This document shows, piece after piece, positions 25,427 to 35,700 of a stretch of DNA of 64,000 nucleotides (positions within the stretch are counted from its first letter, which is position 1; the number at the start of each line of letters is the position of its first letter). The notes beneath the pieces were generated by a model. It saw only the letters and a program-made list of their open reading frames with translations. It was not told the DNA's origin and did not search any database. The stretch is from Candidatus Synchoanobacter obligatus (GTDB lineage Bacteria; Pseudomonadota; Gammaproteobacteria; Comchoanobacterales; Comchoanobacteraceae), in assembly GCF_024259865.1 (NCBI RefSeq), contig NZ_JAKUDN010000002.1, positions 509,591 through 573,590 on the forward strand, given 5' to 3'. The position numbers and the translations under genes are program-made.

Positions 25427-26312
25427 TATTTTGATATCATTGATAGGTCATTACGTTGGTCGGCAATGTTTGCTTGGGCTTGCGCAACCCATTCGAGAAG
25501 ATGGGCCCAAGTCTCATTTGAAAAAGTCAGTTCCTACAATGGGTGGACTGATCTTTATTCTACTGACGTTAGTGCTTTGCTTTCAGTCAGGAATTTTGTC
25601 ACATCCATTATGCCAGGTATTGGTAGGATATGGGTTTTTAGGGCTCTATGATGATGGGCATAAAGTATATTATGGCAGTAGCCAGGGTATTTCAGCATCT
25701 CGCAAATTTCTTTATCAATGGGGACTTGCGTTTGCCGTTGTGTCTCAATTACCAGTGCATCCCTTAAACGTTTTTGGTTATGTTCTTAATCTTGGAGGCT
25801 TCTTTTATATTTTTTCAAGTTTTATAATTGTGGCATCATCAAATGCATTTAACTTAACAGATGGTATTGATGGTTTGGCGGTGTCTCAAGGTATCTTGGT
25901 ATTGCTATTTTTTGGCGTTCTGGCGTTGGCTACTGGTTCTGAAGAGTTGGTCACTTTCTCAATGATATTGATCTCTTCCCTGGTAGGGTTTATGTGTTTT
26001 AATCTTTATCCTGCAAAGCTTTTTATGGGAGATGTTGGCTCACTGGCAGTAGGAGCTGTCCTGGGGTTGTATGCTGTGCTGCTGCACTGTGAAATTTTGT
26101 ATGCACTGGTTGCCCTGGTGATGGTTATAGAAACAATATCAGTCATTTTACAGGTATATTATTACAAACGTTATAAAGTTAGAGTGTTCAAAATGGCCCC
26201 AATTCACCATCACTTTGAAATAATTGGTTGGTCTGAAACAAAAATTGTTGTGGTTTTTGGCCTGGTCACATTATTCATGGTTGGGGTTTCTGGGTTGTTG
26301 TATGGTTTATGA
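25419..26312 (+). CDS. mraY: Phospho-MurNAc-pentapeptide transferase MraY (short N-terminus)
   Basis: Transfers phospho-MurNAc-pentapeptide to undecaprenyl phosphate, making lipid I. Landmarks: REDGPKSH and PTMGGLIF, the YDDGHK pair of aspartates, NAFNLTDGIDGLA, FMGDVGSLA and MAPIHHHFE. At 297 residues it is about 60 shorter than the E. coli enzyme; the reading frame starts roughly where the first TM helix of other MraY proteins ends. The start is supported by AGGAGG just upstream and overlaps murF by 8 bp, so the shortening is unlikely to be an annotation error. Catalytic residues are all present. Confidence 0.95.
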   Translation: MYNILISLIGHYVGRQCLLGLAQPIREDGPKSHLKKSVPTMGGLIFILLTLVLCFQSGILSHPLCQVLVGYGFLGLYDDGHKVYYGSSQGISASRKFLYQWGLAFAVVSQLPVHPLNVFGYVLNLGGFFYIFSSFIIVASSNAFNLTDGIDGLAVSQGILVLLFFGVLALATGSEELVTFSMILISSLVGFMCFNLYPAKLFMGDVGSLAVGAVLGLYAVLLHCEILYALVALVMVIETISVILQVYYYKRYKVRVFKMAPIHHHFEIIGWSETKIVVVFGLVTLFMVGVSGLLYGL

Positions 26313-27468
26313 TTTGTCATCTAACGTGGTAATAGGGCAAGGTGTCACCGCTCAGCACACGGCACGTTTTCTACTAAGTAAATCAAAAAAAGTTAAAATA
26401 TTCTCCTTGAAAGACAATCATCTCCCTCAGGAATTATCACACCTTTATACGAATAGTTTTGTTCCCTCTACGCAAGTATGGATGAGCCCGGGTATCTCGC
26501 CAGAGGACCCCGTTCTTGAGTTACTTCGAAAAGACAACATTATTTTGGATGTTGATTATTTTCTAGCCCATACAGAGGTTCCGGCCATACTGGTTACCGG
26601 GACCAATGGGAAAAGCTCCGTGTGTTTATACCTTCAGAGCTTGCTAAAAAAAATGGGCAAGAACAGTGTGTGTGTTGGTAATTTTCAACCTGGTATTCTG
26701 AGTCTTGAAACCCAAGATCTTGATTGGGTGATTATCGAGCTATCAAGTTATCAGCTGTATTGGCTACAGAAGAATCATCATGTAGCAGCAACGGTGTTAT
26801 TAAATGTTGAACACGATCATATTGATTGGCATGGCAGCTTTTCAGCATACACCAGTCTGAAGCAGGGGGTTCATCAGTATGGTCAAGTATGTGTTGATTC
26901 TGGAGATTATGGGGGTATGTCGTTTATGCCGTTGGCGCACAAGCTGTTCCATAGAGGGCATGCTTGGCATGATGCGATGAACATGGCAGCAGCACAGCTC
27001 GTCTTAAAGTCTTTGGGAATGGAGGTCGCAATTCCTGAACAATGGCCAGGTTTGCCATATCGTCAGTCTATTGGCTATCAGCCACTATCGATTGTTATTA
27101 ACGACTCTAAAGCAACCAATATTGCGGCAACATTGAGTGCTGTTGCTATGATGAAAATGCGGTACCCCAATCAATCAAAGGTGTTGATTTTGGCCGGAGT
27201 CAGCAAGGTAACAAATCATTCTCAGCTCAGAGAATCGGTGAGGGGATGTCAGTTATTGATCGTAGGCAATGATTTTCAAGACTTGGAAGATATCGGGCAG
27301 AGATTTTCTAATTTAGAGGATGCAATTAAAACGTTAGCACTGTTTAAAGGTGTGATTTTATTCTCCCCAGCAGGTGCTAGCTATGATGCTTATAGCCACT
27401 TTGAAGCACGAGGAGAAGATTTTGATCGATGTATTCAGCGTTATTGTGGGACTGTAACTTCTGACTGA
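26302..27468 (+). CDS. murD: UDP-MurNAc-L-alanine:D-glutamate ligase MurD
   Basis: A Mur ligase of 388 residues from ATG 26302 (MVYDLSSNVVIGQG...). The frame is open from 26224, but that stretch lies inside mraY and does not look like MurD. The N-terminal nucleotide-binding start VVIGQGVTAQHTARF, P-loop VTGTNGKSSVC, ELSSYQL and NVEHDHIDWH are typical. It adds D-Glu to UDP-MurNAc-L-Ala, the step after MurC. It overlaps mraY by 11 bp. Somewhat shorter than E. coli MurD (438). Confidence 0.93.
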   Translation: MVYDLSSNVVIGQGVTAQHTARFLLSKSKKVKIFSLKDNHLPQELSHLYTNSFVPSTQVWMSPGISPEDPVLELLRKDNIILDVDYFLAHTEVPAILVTGTNGKSSVCLYLQSLLKKMGKNSVCVGNFQPGILSLETQDLDWVIIELSSYQLYWLQKNHHVAATVLLNVEHDHIDWHGSFSAYTSLKQGVHQYGQVCVDSGDYGGMSFMPLAHKLFHRGHAWHDAMNMAAAQLVLKSLGMEVAIPEQWPGLPYRQSIGYQPLSIVINDSKATNIAATLSAVAMMKMRYPNQSKVLILAGVSKVTNHSQLRESVRGCQLLIVGNDFQDLEDIGQRFSNLEDAIKTLALFKGVILFSPAGASYDAYSHFEARGEDFDRCIQRYCGTVTSD

Positions 27469-27476
27469 AAGAGGGT

Positions 27477-28664
27477 ATGATGGAACAAGAGACTGATGGA
27501 TCAGTGATGAATGACATAGGGATTGTACAGGCAGATCTAACGCTGCAAGAATATACAGGCCATAAGCCCTCAGTAGACTACTGGTTGTTGGGGTTGTTTG
27601 GTGTTTTCTTTGTTCTGGGATTGCTCGCAGTGTTAAGCTCATCATACTTCCTATCTTATCATACAGTGGGGCATGGCAGTTATTACATTACGCGGCATGT
27701 GTTTCATATGATACTGGCTGTGATTACAGGTGCTATCACGTACGCCATTCCTGTTTCCGTGATTCGTTCAGTGTCACCATTTGTATTGCTCATCGTGGTG
27801 TTGTTATTAATCTTGGTTTTACTGCCTGGGATAGGCCGATCGGTTAATGGTGCAACACGCTGGATTCATTTTTTAGGGATTAATATCCAAGTCTCAGAAA
27901 TTGCAAAGCTTGGGTTGATTGTTTATTTGTCGAGTTATATCCAACGAAAGCAGTACTATATTCAAGAGAGTGTTCGAGGCGTTCTGACACCATTGTTGGT
28001 AATGGGAGTTCTAGGTTCTTTGGTGTTGCTAGAACCTGATTTTGGTGGTTTTTTTGTGATACTAACAATAGGTATCGGTATGTTGTTTTTTGCCGGACTA
28101 CCATGGCGAGTGATCTTAACATTAATGGGAGTTGTGGGGGTATTGATGTTGGCTTTGGTATACATGACACCATATCGGTTGGCCAGGCTAACTGCGTTTT
28201 TTGACCCTTGGAAAAACCCCTTTGGTGACAGCTATCAATTAACACAGTCATTGATGGCCATTGGCCGTGGGGGTGTGTTTGGTGTTGGTCTTGGCCAAGG
28301 GTTACAAAAGCAGTTATATCTTCCTGAGGCACATACAGACTTTATTTATGCCATACTTGCTGAAGAAACGGGGCTTTTGGGAAGCGCATTTATTATTATG
28401 TGCTTCATGCTGTTGGTAGGGCGTTTAGGCTACTGGGTTTACAAGGCTTCTAAAAAGGGCTTATGTTATGAGGCTATGTGTCTTTATGGCATGATGATTT
28501 GGTGGAGTGTTAGTGCAATGTTTAGTATGAGTGTCAATTTGGGATTGGTTCCGACCAAAGGCATTGCACTGCCATTTTTCAGCTACGGAGGCTCAAACTT
28601 ATTGGTCAATGCTATTGCCATAGGGGTTTTATTAAGAATTACTCGGGAGGTTGGTAAAGTATGA
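27477..28664 (+). CDS. ftsW: Septal peptidoglycan polymerase FtsW
   Basis: A SEDS-family glycosyltransferase with about ten TM segments in 395 residues. Typical motifs: NGATRWIHFLGINIQVSE, LLEPDFGG, the extracellular loop LPEAHTDFIYAILAEETG and the C-terminal FFSYGGSNLLVN. It polymerises lipid II at the septum in complex with FtsI. The cytoplasmic N-terminus is about 35 residues and polar. GAAAGAGG precedes ATG 27477. Confidence 0.96.
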   Translation: MMEQETDGSVMNDIGIVQADLTLQEYTGHKPSVDYWLLGLFGVFFVLGLLAVLSSSYFLSYHTVGHGSYYITRHVFHMILAVITGAITYAIPVSVIRSVSPFVLLIVVLLLILVLLPGIGRSVNGATRWIHFLGINIQVSEIAKLGLIVYLSSYIQRKQYYIQESVRGVLTPLLVMGVLGSLVLLEPDFGGFFVILTIGIGMLFFAGLPWRVILTLMGVVGVLMLALVYMTPYRLARLTAFFDPWKNPFGDSYQLTQSLMAIGRGGVFGVGLGQGLQKQLYLPEAHTDFIYAILAEETGLLGSAFIIMCFMLLVGRLGYWVYKASKKGLCYEAMCLYGMMIWWSVSAMFSMSVNLGLVPTKGIALPFFSYGGSNLLVNAIAIGVLLRITREVGKV

Positions 28665-29683
28665 GCATACGTTTGGGTATTGCAGCAGGTGGAACAGGAG
28701 GCCATATTGTACCAGCATTACAGGTTGCAAAAGCCATTCAGAAATTAGGAGGGGAATGTCTATGGGTTGGCAGAAGTGCGAGTATGGAAAGTAAGATAGC
28801 GCACACACATGACATTCCTTTTCAAGCATGGGTGTCTCGAGTGACCAGCCATCATTGGCGTATTCCTCGGTTAGCAGTGGCAATAACAGGGGATGTTCTT
28901 AAGATCCGACAGCATTTAAGGCGGCATCCAATTGATTGTTTGTTTGCCACAGGAGCATTTGTATCATTACCTACGGCACTTGCAGCCAAATCTCTTGGAA
29001 TTCCCTTGGTGATTCAGGAGCAAAATACCGTGATGGGAAAAGCCAATACATTATTAATGCGTATGGCTGATGGTGTTTGTTTGGGCATGCCGATTTCAGG
29101 CCTTCCTCTATCATGGGTTACGGGCAACCCAATACCCAAAAGATCAATGGCTCATATAGGGAATAAAGTGCTCATTATGGGAGGTTCTCAAGGGTGTAAG
29201 TTTTTGAATGAAATATCACCGAAAGTGTTGAAAAATAATCAAATAAATTCAGGGATCATCCATATTGCGGGCAACCATCATCAGGTGGTGGCTGAGGTTT
29301 ATCAGAACCTTGGGATGGAAGCAGAGGTGCATCCTTTCGTGGATGATATGGCACATGTCTATCAGCAAGCCAAGTTTGTTATTGCAAGAGCTGGTGCAAT
29401 GACGTTGGCAGAGCTTAGTGGGTATGCTAAGCCTGCGATTGTGGTGCCGTATCCGCATGCAGCAGGAAACCATCAACGGCATAATGCAATGCACTATGTT
29501 AATAAAAATGCAGCGTTGCTTGCTGAAGAAAGCGCGGCGTCATTACAAGAAGCACTGTCCATCATGCTCAGTGATAACAAAATGCAACATTTGGCGGATA
29601 CAATTTCTCAATTAAACCCGCCTAACGCAGTACAAGAAATCATCAAAATTATTCAACAACATGCATGTAAATTACCCCATTAA
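28661..29683 (+). CDS. murG: Lipid II-forming GlcNAc transferase MurG
   Basis: A GT28 enzyme of 340 residues adding GlcNAc to lipid I at the inner membrane face. GGTGGHIVPAL at about 11-21, IMGGSQG in the middle, and the UDP-GlcNAc motif RAGAMTLAELSGYAKPAI with the following HAAGNHQ are intact. ATGA overlap with ftsW. In most gammaproteobacteria murC follows; here murB follows instead, overlapping by 23 bp. Confidence 0.96.
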   Translation: MSIRLGIAAGGTGGHIVPALQVAKAIQKLGGECLWVGRSASMESKIAHTHDIPFQAWVSRVTSHHWRIPRLAVAITGDVLKIRQHLRRHPIDCLFATGAFVSLPTALAAKSLGIPLVIQEQNTVMGKANTLLMRMADGVCLGMPISGLPLSWVTGNPIPKRSMAHIGNKVLIMGGSQGCKFLNEISPKVLKNNQINSGIIHIAGNHHQVVAEVYQNLGMEAEVHPFVDDMAHVYQQAKFVIARAGAMTLAELSGYAKPAIVVPYPHAAGNHQRHNAMHYVNKNAALLAEESAASLQEALSIMLSDNKMQHLADTISQLNPPNAVQEIIKIIQQHACKLPH

Positions 29684-30506
29684 ATCATTAAACTCCTGGC
29701 GCTTAGGAGACAGAGTTCGTTATTTCTCACAGCCTCAATCATTAGAGGCATTGGTCAGTCTTTATGAACAGTATCAACATGTTCCAACAATTTGGTTGGG
29801 GCTTGGGAGTAATATATTATTTTCAGATGACGTATTAAATGCTCATATCATTCGAACCAATAAAGCACTGTCAGTGATGTCTTTTGATCAGTATTTTTAC
29901 GTTGAAGCTGGTGTGAGTTTGGCAAAATTTGCAAAATTTTGTATGAAGCATGGGTGTGTTGATGCGGTGTTTTTAGCCGGTATTCCAGGAACGATAGGAG
30001 GGGCTTTAGCCATGAATGCTGGTGCATATAAATATGAGATTTGGCAGCATGTTGATAGTGTGACGGTGTTAACCAGTAAAGGGATTAGAACCTTATTACC
30101 GTCTGATTTTAAGATCGGGTACCGATGTGTTCAAGGACCAAAAGATTTGATCTGTTTCTTATCAGCAAAGTTGTCTTTTATTCCAAGTTGTGCATTAGAA
30201 GCAAAAAAAACCATGAAACAGTTTTTACTCCAGAGAAACACAACCCAGCCCATTGGTACATTTAATTGTGGTAGTGTGTTTCGTAATCCAGAAGGGCAAA
30301 GTGCCGGTAAAATGGTTGATCAATTAGGGTTGTTAGGCTACCAGGTAGGGATGGCCAGAGTCTCTCCTAAACATGGAAATTTTATTGAGAACATCCAAGG
30401 TAAAGCAACCAGTGCCGATGTGCGTCAAATTATCCAGTTTATTAAAGAGCAGGTGTTTGCAGAATATGGTATCCAATTACAGCTAGAGGTTAAAGTATAT
30501 GAGTAA
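29661..30506 (+). CDS. murB: UDP-N-acetylenolpyruvoylglucosamine reductase MurB
   Basis: An FAD enzyme of 281 residues reducing UDP-GlcNAc-enolpyruvate to UDP-MurNAc. It begins with the family's NSWRLGD (usual NTWRIGG), then WLGLGSNILFSD, GIPGTIGGALAMNAGAY, FKIGYR, the active-site GSVFRNPEG with its catalytic Ser, and a C-terminal LEVKVYE containing the proton-donor Glu region. It overlaps murG by 23 bp, so murC, which normally sits between them, has been lost from the cluster without leaving a gap. Confidence 0.95.
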   Translation: MHVNYPIKSLNSWRLGDRVRYFSQPQSLEALVSLYEQYQHVPTIWLGLGSNILFSDDVLNAHIIRTNKALSVMSFDQYFYVEAGVSLAKFAKFCMKHGCVDAVFLAGIPGTIGGALAMNAGAYKYEIWQHVDSVTVLTSKGIRTLLPSDFKIGYRCVQGPKDLICFLSAKLSFIPSCALEAKKTMKQFLLQRNTTQPIGTFNCGSVFRNPEGQSAGKMVDQLGLLGYQVGMARVSPKHGNFIENIQGKATSADVRQIIQFIKEQVFAEYGIQLQLEVKVYE

Positions 30507-32730
30507 TTTTCGCTTGGGTGTGATTTGTGGTGGCCCTTCTGGAGAGCGTGGGATTTCTTTAAATTCTGCACGGAGTGTCATGGACCATTTATGGGAAATA
30601 GATGTTGTTTTGTATTATATGAACCCTAAACTGGAAGTCTTTCTACTTGACCCTCAGCAGGTCTATTCCAATACGCCAGAAGACTTTGACTTTAAGTTAC
30701 ATGATACGCAAACGAGCATGACTCAAAAACAGTGGTTATCCCAACTTCAAAGCCTCAGTTTAGTATTGCCTTTGATTCATGGTGCTTTTGGTGAAGATGG
30801 GACCTTACAGGTGTTGCTAGAGGAACACAACATACCTTTTGCTGGCTCAGGCTCTCAGGCGTGTAAAAGCATGTTTTACAAAGATGTTGCGATTGCTGCT
30901 TTACGAAAAGAAGGTTATGACACACTGCAAATGTTCTCAGCATATGATCCACGGTGTCAGCACTTGTTGCAAAAGCACGGCCGTGTGGTCATTAAGCCCC
31001 AGGCCGGAGGCTCGTCACTGGGCGTATCGGTTGTGAGTTGCTATCAAGATTTACTGGCAGCAAGAGAGAAATTATTAAATCCTTTATGTGAGGCTTATTG
31101 TACCGGTGATGAGTTTACAGTATTAGTGCTAGAATCGCTATCTGGTCCTGTGGCATTATTGCCTACGGAAATCGAGATTGATAAGCCGGGAGAAATCTAT
31201 GATTATCGTCGCAAGTATTTACCAACGAGTAATACCCGATGGCATTGCCCGCCAAGGTTTTCTAAGGAGTGTATCCAGAAGATTCAATCCTTGGCTGAAG
31301 AAATTTTCCTTAAATTTAACATGAAAGATTTTGCCCGGCTAGATGGCTGGGTGGATCGGAACGGTAAGGTATTATTTTCTGATTTTAATCCAATTAGTGG
31401 CATGGAACAAAATAGTTTTCTCTTTCTACAAGCAAGTCGTGTTGGACTGACTCACCAAGATATCTTGTATTGTCTCATTGGCCACAGTTGTCAAAGGCAT
31501 GGGATAGATTTTGTCAGGCCAAGAACTAAGATGGGATGTAGACTGAGTGTCCCTATTCTTATGGGAGGTGATACTGAAGAGCGGCAAGTATCATTGATGA
31601 GTGGCACAAATGTTTGGTTGAAGTTAAGACGTTCTCATTTATATCATCCAGTCCCTTATTTACTTGATGACAAGCGACAATTATGGGAATTACCGTATAC
31701 CTTAGCCCTGCATCATACAACAGAGGAGATATTAGGTTTATTAGACAATCAGAGGGCACTACAGAAACAATTGATGTGTTTTGTTCCAGGTATTCGACAA
31801 AGGTTACAGTTAATATCAAAAGCAGTAGGGAGTATTTTACCTCAGGTCAAGCCAATTTCCCTAAAGGATTTTTGCGAGCAGGAAATAGATTATATCTTTC
31901 TTGCACTACATGGTGGGTTTGGTGAAGATGGTCGAATACAGCAGTTACTATTTGAGCATAAGATTCTATTTAATGGCCCCAAGGATCAAGTATCTGCTTT
32001 AGGGATGGATAAGTATGCTTTTGGTAAAATGGTGAATCAAGCCAGTATTAAAGGACTCAGTGCATTAGATAAGCAGGTAGTCACTTCAAATACTGTCATT
32101 GAGGCTATTAAAATCAGTTTACCATGGGTAGTCAAGCCAAGGTCCCAAGGATGCTCTGTTGGGGTGGAGAAAATCACGACAGTGTCAGAGTATTTGTGCT
32201 ATCAGAAAAAAATGATTGCTCAGCAAGATTACCTAGTGGAACCCTTTATTGATACAGGCAGTGTTCTGATAAAAAATAACCAAGTGGTTCGATCAGGCCT
32301 AAATCAATGGCAAGAGCTGACGATAGTTGTTCTTGAGCATGAAGGTGCTTATCGTGCACTCTATCCATCTGAAACAATAAGCCAAGATAGCATATTAAAC
32401 ATTGAAGAAAAATTTCAGGGGGGGACTGGTGTTAATATCACCCCCCCAAATAATCTTGATGAGGATGTAATTGAGGATATAAAGGATAAAATTGAACGTT
32501 TAGCAGCTTATGTTGGCTTAAACCATTATGCACGTATCGATTTATTTTACCACCCTCTAACTCGGCATATTTATATTGTTGAAATGAATACCCTTCCTGC
32601 TTTAACACCATCAACAGTGTTGTACCATCAAATGTTGGCGTCAAGAATTGCTTTATCACCAACAGATGCATTAGAGTATCTGATTACAACGAGTATGAGC
32701 GCCAGACAACCTGCTAATGCCATAGAATAA
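30499..32730 (+). CDS. ddl: Double-length D-alanine-D-alanine ligase (two tandem ATP-grasp Ddl modules)
   Basis: A 743-residue chain made of two complete Ddl-like modules. Module 1 (about 1-345) has GGPSGER (Glu16), IHGAFGEDG, VIKPQAGGSSLGV, GDEFTVLVL, YDYRRKY, ARLD and DFNP, where other Ddl enzymes have E-x-N. Module 2 (about 346-743) has GGDTEER (Glu361), LHGGFGEDG, VVKPRSQGCSVGV, QELTIVVLE, EEKF in place of the usual KY, ARID and EMNTLP. So the first module has a Glu-to-Asp change at a metal ligand and the second a Tyr-to-Phe change; otherwise both look competent. Ddl normally acts as a homodimer of about 300 residues; this is a covalent pair. It overlaps murB by 8 bp and ends the cluster. 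The expected product, D-Ala-D-Ala, feeds MurF. Confidence 0.9.
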   Translation: MSNFRLGVICGGPSGERGISLNSARSVMDHLWEIDVVLYYMNPKLEVFLLDPQQVYSNTPEDFDFKLHDTQTSMTQKQWLSQLQSLSLVLPLIHGAFGEDGTLQVLLEEHNIPFAGSGSQACKSMFYKDVAIAALRKEGYDTLQMFSAYDPRCQHLLQKHGRVVIKPQAGGSSLGVSVVSCYQDLLAAREKLLNPLCEAYCTGDEFTVLVLESLSGPVALLPTEIEIDKPGEIYDYRRKYLPTSNTRWHCPPRFSKECIQKIQSLAEEIFLKFNMKDFARLDGWVDRNGKVLFSDFNPISGMEQNSFLFLQASRVGLTHQDILYCLIGHSCQRHGIDFVRPRTKMGCRLSVPILMGGDTEERQVSLMSGTNVWLKLRRSHLYHPVPYLLDDKRQLWELPYTLALHHTTEEILGLLDNQRALQKQLMCFVPGIRQRLQLISKAVGSILPQVKPISLKDFCEQEIDYIFLALHGGFGEDGRIQQLLFEHKILFNGPKDQVSALGMDKYAFGKMVNQASIKGLSALDKQVVTSNTVIEAIKISLPWVVKPRSQGCSVGVEKITTVSEYLCYQKKMIAQQDYLVEPFIDTGSVLIKNNQVVRSGLNQWQELTIVVLEHEGAYRALYPSETISQDSILNIEEKFQGGTGVNITPPNNLDEDVIEDIKDKIERLAAYVGLNHYARIDLFYHPLTRHIYIVEMNTLPALTPSTVLYHQMLASRIALSPTDALEYLITTSMSARQPANAIE

Positions 32731-32747
32731 GTATGTCATCGATAAGT

Positions 32748-35700
32748 TCACAAACCTCCCCGAGGATTCTCAGCTGACTTTTTCTGGCTATATTTTGGGT
32801 AGATAAAATTAAACATTTTACGATCACGTTCATAAATAGTCTGGTGGAGGACTTTAAATGATGGAATAGTGTGTCTAAGTATAGTTTGTTCCACATTTAG
32901 TCGTTGCGTGATGAAGCTGTATAATTCTTCATTTTGTAATGATTGCCGTAAGTTGAGTAGGGTTTTAGATTTCTGCTCAGTTGTACAGATAAACCGAATG
33001 GTGTAACCAGCACGGCCATAGTGTTTGCTGTATTTATATAATAAGTCATAGGTATGGTTTCTAGTGCCACATGAGGAAAATATTTGGTATGCATTAATAT
33101 ATAAAACAGGTCTAGCAGATTGCGCTGCACTACCACCACCTGGCTGGACATGTTGTATGGGCAAGGCGGGAGCAGGGGCTTGAGGGGCCTTAGGCGCAGG
33201 TTGGTGGCGTTTTGAAACAGGCAGGCTCTCTTCTGGTGCTTCTGCAATAGATGGGAATTGCTCTTGGGTATTAGCGAGAAGTATTCGGAATGAGCTTAAG
33301 GTTGTGGGTAGGTCAATATAGCATGCTACTTTATAAAGTAGATGGGATAATGTCTCGCCAGGAATGTTTGTTTTAATGGATGCGATTAAGCCATTAATAT
33401 GTTCTTTTAGCCCATCACGTGTGCTATAGCATTCTGGAAAATCTTCAATGAAGCTATGCACGCTATCAGCATTCACAGGACTATCGTAAAGCGCTGCTGA
33501 TTTAGCGATAATATAAGCAACTCGTTTTATAAATGCATTTTCGATAAGTGAAATACTTTCTGCAGAATAGTCAGTAATTGATGCTTGTTCTAATAGCATT
33601 AAACTGATTTTTTGGTACGTGCTAAATATTTGTGCGCTGAGCAAATTGGAGAGCTTAATAATTCGGCTATGTATTTGTTGGCCTGGTTGCATCCTGTGGG
33701 TTTGTCCATGTAGAGGGAGCTTGCCAATGCGGCCGATACGGCCTCGGAATTGTGTGTCAGGCGTGAATCCTGAAAGACCTGCATCAATTAGTATGTCTGC
33801 AGATAATGATATACCTTCTATTGCTGTGGGTGTGCAAATGACAATACGTGTCACAAATACTTCATATAGTCGTGAGACAACGGCTTCAAGTAGACCGCCG
33901 CTATTTTCATTAAAGCGTTTGGTATGCCGCCCAAACTGTTTTATAAATTGAGCGGAAATAGTCTGCTTTAAGGGATGGCTTTTAGCACGAAGTGTTTCAG
34001 ACAGAGCAAAGCGAAAAGTATCAGAGAAGCTAAAAGTAGTTTCGTTGAGTTGGGTTAAAATCTTACAATGATCTTTTAGATGGACTAAAACCATTCCTAT
34101 TTGGGGTTGTTTGCATTTAATGCCTCCTTTTAGTAACTCAGCACGAATAGAGTCAACGGATATAATGTTATTAAATAGGTTTTTATTTAGTATATTTTGA
34201 CGTTCACTGTTTTGGCCAGTTAAAGTTGTGATGGCTATATGCGAGTACACTCTATGGATACTTGCCAATATGGTTTTTGCTTCTAAATAGGTTTTAGAAA
34301 AAATGGCTATTTGAGGTACAATCCCATCTTTTTCTTGGGATTCTTTTATGAGTCGAAGAATGAACTGTACTCGAGGTGACTGCTTAATGAATTTTGCAAA
34401 ATTCTCTTTGCTCAAACCAATAATAAGGGGGATGGCTTGCTCGGGTTCAACTTTGGGATAGTATGTGGTATCTCGTGAGTTTAATCGAGAAAGATATGCA
34501 AAAAGTGTGGCCGGTTTTCCAGATTCTTCATTTGTTGATTGCTCATAGGCTTTTTTCACATCTGTGTAGTATGCCTGTAGCTCAGGGGTGATTTCCACTT
34601 CATGGTGTTCGATGTGTACAACACTTTCATGAGGAACACTGCAAAGATCACAGTGTCCTGCTTTGGCAGGTATAAGCCTTTTGTACTCATGTGCATGTAA
34701 TGCTGGTCTTAGATCTTTAGATGATGTTAGGCATAGCTCTATAAGTTGGCTGGTAATGCCAATAAGCTTTGCAGATCTTCCCAGCTCATGAAGTAGCGCA
34801 TCTGCTGATAATATTTGATCATCATGTGTGAATGTTTTCATGAGTTTTCGGAAAACAGCGTCAAGTTTATCCTCTGCGTTTATTAGTTTGTCTATGGTAA
34901 ATTGTAGGCTTGGGCTCTGGGTTAGAAGCTGTTTTGCAAGAGACAGAAGGTTGCCCATTTTACTAATAATGGGTGTGGCAGTATTTAACAGTAGGAGACG
35001 GATGCTGTTAGTTTCGATGAGATCAGAGAGATTCTTTTGGTTTTGTGATTTGTTACAAAAAGCATGTGCTTCATCAACAACGAGTGCATCAATTTCCAGT
35101 TGGTTATCTATGTGCGTTTTTAATGAGGGATGTGATCCAACTATAACAGTATGTTTGAGGCTATTATGTTGAACTGTGATATGATGTTTTTCATATGTGG
35201 TTTTAAGCACACAGATATCTGATAATTCTTTTTTCCAAACATCAATAACCGTTACTGGACAAACAATAACAGTTGTTGTAGGTCGGAGGGAAATTTTTAT
35301 CATTCGCATGACAAGTGCAATGCTCAGTAGTGTTTTACCGCCCCCAACGGAGAAATTAATGATATTTCCTGGCAGGCTTGTACGGACGATCTTTTGAAAA
35401 GCATGAATTTGGTGTGCTCGAGGGGTGATATGGTTGGGTAAAAACGCTTCGATATGGTCAAACGATTGAGGGCGTTTAACTGCTTGCATCAGGACAGTGA
35501 TCTCATGTGCTGCTTCTTTGATTTCAAGCGTACTAAGCATCTTTTTCAGTTTTGAACTGGATTGGTTAATCACTCTTTCCCACCATGAATTTGCGCTTTT
35601 AGCAGTTTGTGCTCTTTGAGAGTGAAGGGCAGCGCTGTTTGGTGCACGTTTTTTAACAGAGTCACTAAATTGACAGTGTGGTGAAAGTAGTACTAGCTGA

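Noticed and set aside
30499-32730. A MurC-Ddl fusion as in Chlamydia, which would explain the missing murC.
   Set aside because: Both halves show Ddl ATP-grasp motifs; no Mur-ligase P-loop (GTxGKT) is present.
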